Position numbers and translations under genes: made by a program
In this document: piece after piece, positions 61,685 through 64,000 of the stretch
How positions within the stretch are numbered: position 1 is the first letter of the stretch
Layout: each line of letters opens with the position of its first letter
Assembly: GCA_963934015.1 (NCBI GenBank)
Contig: CAWVWT010000004.1
Coordinates: 29,609 to 93,608 of the forward strand
DNA: 64,000 nt
DNA from: MGIIb-P sp963934015
GTDB taxonomy: Archaea > Thermoplasmatota > Poseidoniia > Poseidoniales > Thalassarchaeaceae
Direction: 5' to 3'
The notes under the pieces: model-generated
The model's database searches: none
The model's input: only the letters and a program-made list of their open reading frames with translations
Told to the model about the DNA's origin: nothing

Positions 61685-62251
61685 TTAGTAATTAGGAACC
61701 CATTGCTTGTATTTGATCATGCATTCAGAGAATTCTTCAGATTCTAGATTTGCAGCTAACCATTGATGCACATTAGGCCAATTCTGCCCAGCAAACCACT
61801 CCTGATTATGATTCGAGAACTGTCTAATGAAGGGGAAAATCGCATCACTGAGATTACCGCCAGGAATCTCTCCCTCAAGTGATTCTATGAATTTACATGC
61901 TGCCGCTCTTTGTTCCAATTCATCTATGTCATCGTAGCGATTGGGATATTTATAGCGATCTAGATGGAATTTGAATTCGACATCATTGCGTCTTACCCAC
62001 TCTCTCTCATTTTTCGTTAAATCCCACGAGAGCACATGCTCCATTATCTCTAAGCTCTCTTCGATGACCATTCCATCGGGTAAGAGTAAAACGGGAACTG
62101 TTCCTTTTGGTGAGATTTTCATCATATGGGCAGGTCGATCTCGCAAGAGGACCTCCCTGTGCTCTACTTGGAATCCAGAACGAACTATGGACATGCGAGC
62201 GCGCATGGCGTATGGACATCGCCTAAAGGAATACAGAATAGGTAGGACCAT
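61685..62251 (-). CDS. Glutathione S-transferase-like protein
   Basis: 188 residues. The N-terminal thioredoxin fold has LYSFRRCPYAMRARM (CPYA, the Omega/GrxB-like cysteine site), followed by SPKGTVPVLLLPDG near 48 (the cis-Pro of thiol binding) and VIEESLEIMEHVL near 63 (ES contacting glutathione). The C-terminal half is helical. GSTs are uncommon in archaea; with the glutamate-cysteine ligase at 3.25 kb it suggests use of a gamma-glutamyl thiol. Codon use matches its neighbours on the left. Confidence 0.85.
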   Translation of the reverse strand: MVLPILYSFRRCPYAMRARMSIVRSGFQVEHREVLLRDRPAHMMKISPKGTVPVLLLPDGMVIEESLEIMEHVLSWDLTKNEREWVRRNDVEFKFHLDRYKYPNRYDDIDELEQRAAACKFIESLEGEIPGGNLSDAIFPFIRQFSNHNQEWFAGQNWPNVHQWLAANLESEEFSECMIKYKQWVPNY

Positions 62252-62324
62252 GCCCCACCCTCTAGGTCATTATCTAATAAAGATAAATCACTAGAATTGA
62301 TGCACCGCATAGGCTACCCACTGG

Positions 62325-63449
62325 TTAGCGCCGGAGTTCGTCGGGCGAGATCACGTGGAGCGTCCCATCGCCCGGGAATGTGGCATAGAACAGATAGTCG
62401 CCACTGGGATGGAAGGCGAGGGGCAGTGGCGCGCTGAGGTCTGAGGCGAAGACTGAGGATTCCGATGCCCATCCTTGCGGCTGGCTCGCATCGGCGCTGA
62501 AATCGATCTGTACGATTTCATGTCCGACGGGTACGAGCGTATTCCATGAGCCGAATACGCTCGCATAGACGGTGAATTCTCCACCCGGGAAGGGTGAATC
62601 AACCGGCCGGTGGGCGAGGTTGTTGAGACTGGAGTGCGACGTCCATGTGGCGACGGGGCCGACGGTGCCCGCGGGCACGGGATGCTGAACGTCGTCATCT
62701 GGCCAGCCATAATCCTCCCCGGGGATGAGGAGATTGACTTCTTCGGGCGGGTGAGCGCCTTCCCAATCGCGTCCATTGTCGCTGAACACGTAGCCCATGC
62801 CGGGCACCCAGATGCCATGGAATGAGTTGCGCACGCCGGAGGCGAGTACGCCGTGCTCGCCGCTGCTCGCATTCACCCACAGGAGTGCGGCATTGCGTTC
62901 ATCATCCTCATCACAGACATTGCATGTGGACCCCACGTGCCAGATGATTGTGCCGTTGGGCATGATGTCGAGGTTGTTTGTCTGATGATTGCCTGTCGGC
63001 ACGCCCTCGATCAAGGTCCACCGTTCACTCTGGTCAAGCCCATCCCTCCACTCCGTATCCAGGCCGGTATGGTTGATACGGGTCAGACGGCCGGAATCGG
63101 AGACGAGCATGTAATCGTCCTCGATGAGGACATCATGGGGTTGATTGAATCCATCTAGCAAGGTTGTTCGAGCGGTTGGACTCCAATCCCATCCGGTCGT
63201 GCCAACCTCGAATTGCAGGAGGACAATACGATCTCCATCCCTGTCACACACCAACAGCGCGTCGTCATCGATCCATTCGAGGCAGGTCGGTCCGCCGAGG
63301 TCGGATGTCACCCCATCGATCGCGTAGCCGTCCTCGACATCGGGGTTCAGCCAGCCCGTGTAGTAGAGAATATGATTGGAGAGCAGCATCACGACGAGGA
63401 TAAGGGAGAGCACGCCAATGCCCTTGAGAGGGCGGCCGCGGCTGATCAT
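62325..63449 (-). CDS. Membrane-anchored PQQ-sugar-dehydrogenase-like beta-propeller protein; GC-rich gene
   Basis: 374 residues. An N-terminal basic stretch and helix (about 9-30) anchor it to the membrane with the propeller outside. Blades with SxPTCLEWIDDDALLV-like strands, NGTIIWHVGSTCNVC, SFHGIWVPGMGYVFSDNGRD and NLLIPGEDYGWPD resemble the soluble glucose/sorbosone dehydrogenase (GSDH) propeller, notably the GxNYGWP-type motif. PQQ use is not proven. The gene is markedly richer in GC than its neighbours (one 60-base row is about 70% GC versus about 43% in a row of the GST gene), with G/C at many third positions. This suggests recent transfer. Confidence 0.75.
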   Translation of the reverse strand: MISRGRPLKGIGVLSLILVVMLLSNHILYYTGWLNPDVEDGYAIDGVTSDLGGPTCLEWIDDDALLVCDRDGDRIVLLQFEVGTTGWDWSPTARTTLLDGFNQPHDVLIEDDYMLVSDSGRLTRINHTGLDTEWRDGLDQSERWTLIEGVPTGNHQTNNLDIMPNGTIIWHVGSTCNVCDEDDERNAALLWVNASSGEHGVLASGVRNSFHGIWVPGMGYVFSDNGRDWEGAHPPEEVNLLIPGEDYGWPDDDVQHPVPAGTVGPVATWTSHSSLNNLAHRPVDSPFPGGEFTVYASVFGSWNTLVPVGHEIVQIDFSADASQPQGWASESSVFASDLSAPLPLAFHPSGDYLFYATFPGDGTLHVISPDELRR

Positions 63450-63491
63450 CGCTTCCAGTCTCCTGTCGCTACGACACCCTTTGCTTCAATG

Positions 63492-63803
63492 TTAAACACT
63501 ATCACTCATACAAATGTCACATATTGGATCGTACACGACAACATATGATTCACCTGCTGAACATGGGCAGAATACATCATTCAATCCGCCCTCAATCGGT
63601 TTGTCTTTCCACGCCCCGCTTTCAATAATCATATTACCTATTTGTTGTCCGTATGTGTCATATTTAACCCCCTTCCCAACATATTGATGTTGATTTTCAT
63701 GACACCAGACTTGGATATCACGACGAAGTGCCTTTTGACCTGGTCCGATTTCAAACGTGGATAAATAGGCAAGAATAACTTCCCGCGCACCATTACCTGA
63801 CAT
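63492..63803 (-). CDS. Cysteine-containing hypothetical protein, AT-rich
   Basis: 103 residues. No recognised family. The N-terminal half is helix-strand (MSGNGAREVILAYLSTFEIG, then KALRRDIQVWCHENQH); the end has CPCSAGESYVVVYDPICDIC with four cysteines in two Cx-Cys or CxxC pairs, which may bind metal. The surroundings are AT-rich, in contrast with the GC-rich gene 42 bases away. Confidence 0.5.
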   Translation of the reverse strand: MSGNGAREVILAYLSTFEIGPGQKALRRDIQVWCHENQHQYVGKGVKYDTYGQQIGNMIIESGAWKDKPIEGGLNDVFCPCSAGESYVVVYDPICDICMSDSV

Positions 63804-64000
63804 AAATCACAGTTATTGTTGGACTATATGAATACTCTGATAATGCTGTGTGATAGTGAAAATATAACAACAATCAATTGGGTCCCATTAAATTCATTTT
63901 GTAGCATAGGGTAGCGAGCAAACCGACCCACTAAAAGCCCATTTCACAGGGTCGAACCTGTTGGATGGGTCTTCGGATGAACCCACTCAACACATCCGAT
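63804..64000. other. Gene-free 3' edge with inverted repeats
   Basis: 197 bases without a credible gene. The last 60 bases hold short complementary pairs: TGGGT 63966 with ACCCA 63981, TCGGATG 63973 with CATCCGA 63993, and CAGG-GTCGAA-CCTG near 63948. The T-loop-like hairpin has only six loop bases, so it is not a tRNA arm. It may be the start of a structured RNA cut by the window edge. Confidence 0.3.

Noticed and set aside
63940..64000. Partial tRNA at the 3' edge
   Set aside because: The T-arm-like hairpin has a six-base loop and no acceptor or anticodon arm can be drawn.
1..64000. CRISPR arrays, insertion sequences, prophage or rRNA genes
   Set aside because: No regularly spaced repeats, transposase motifs, phage structural genes or rRNA cores were seen on either strand.

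Overview
The window looks like one contiguous piece of an archaeal chromosome, most likely an uncultured marine member of the Thermoplasmatota (Marine Group II / Poseidoniia type). The archaeal assignment comes directly from the genes: RNA polymerase subunits H-B-A'-A'' in one operon followed by ribosomal protein L30e, ribosomal protein eS1, the beta-CASP termination nuclease FttA, a proteasome beta subunit, PurP, an archaeal-type AsnRS, a Pop5-like RNase P protein and an archaeal RNase P RNA. The Poseidoniia assignment is inference, based on overall gene content and on large surface proteins with C-terminal membrane anchors. Genes are dense, many starts overlap the previous stop, and Shine-Dalgarno sites are visible before several genes. 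No CRISPR array, insertion sequence, prophage or rRNA was seen.

Layout. 0-4.4 kb: 3' part of a MeaB/ArgK GTPase, a CTP-dependent lipid-kinase-like membrane protein, a 37-residue membrane peptide, asparagine synthase and a proteobacterial-type glutamate-cysteine ligase. 4.4-11.2 kb, minus strand: an eight-gene respiratory operon encoding an unusual quinol-oxidising complex. It has a c-type-cytochrome-like protein, a small membrane subunit, a Rieske protein, a b6-type cytochrome b and a 937-residue fusion of cytochrome b subunit IV to an HdrD/GlpC-like double-CCG iron-sulfur domain, then a small membrane protein, a 2[4Fe-4S] ferredoxin and another small membrane protein. 11.3-16.3 kb: TPR protein, divergent FtsZ-family GTPase, membrane proteins, Pop5-like protein and a methyltransferase-biotin ligase fusion. 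16.4-26 kb: tRNA-Lys(UUU) and rpoH-rpoB-rpoA1-rpoA2-rpl30e.

26-38.9 kb is an accessory-looking region. It holds four coiled-coil proteins, a KaiC-like ATPase, a Roadblock protein, a GNAT enzyme, PurP, a membrane-tethered double zinc-ribbon protein and a DtxR-type regulator. 38.9-49.8 kb: PdxS, a 7Fe-type ferredoxin, eS1 with a SAP domain, an MTAP-type phosphorylase, a MazG-like protein, a PAQR/hemolysin III protein, a SepF-ZPR1-methyltransferase operon, proteasome beta, FttA, a pyruvoyl-decarboxylase-like protein that lacks the cleavage serines, and tRNA-Pro. 49.8-55.5 kb: hydrolase, MerT-like protein, two glycosyltransferase-like proteins, AsnRS, tRNA-Lys(CUU) and RpiA. 55.5-64 kb: a 1793-residue surface protein, RNase P RNA, a SnoaL-like protein, a GST-like protein, a conspicuously GC-rich beta-propeller gene and an AT-rich hypothetical gene.

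The strongest candidate for an undescribed system is the cytochrome b/Rieske operon whose subunit IV carries a cytoplasmic heterodisulfide-reductase-like module. It may couple the quinone pool to a cytoplasmic thiol or ferredoxin pool. A glutamate-cysteine ligase gene lies immediately convergent to it, and a GST-like gene occurs elsewhere in the window. All functions are assigned by reading motifs by eye; no database search was possible.
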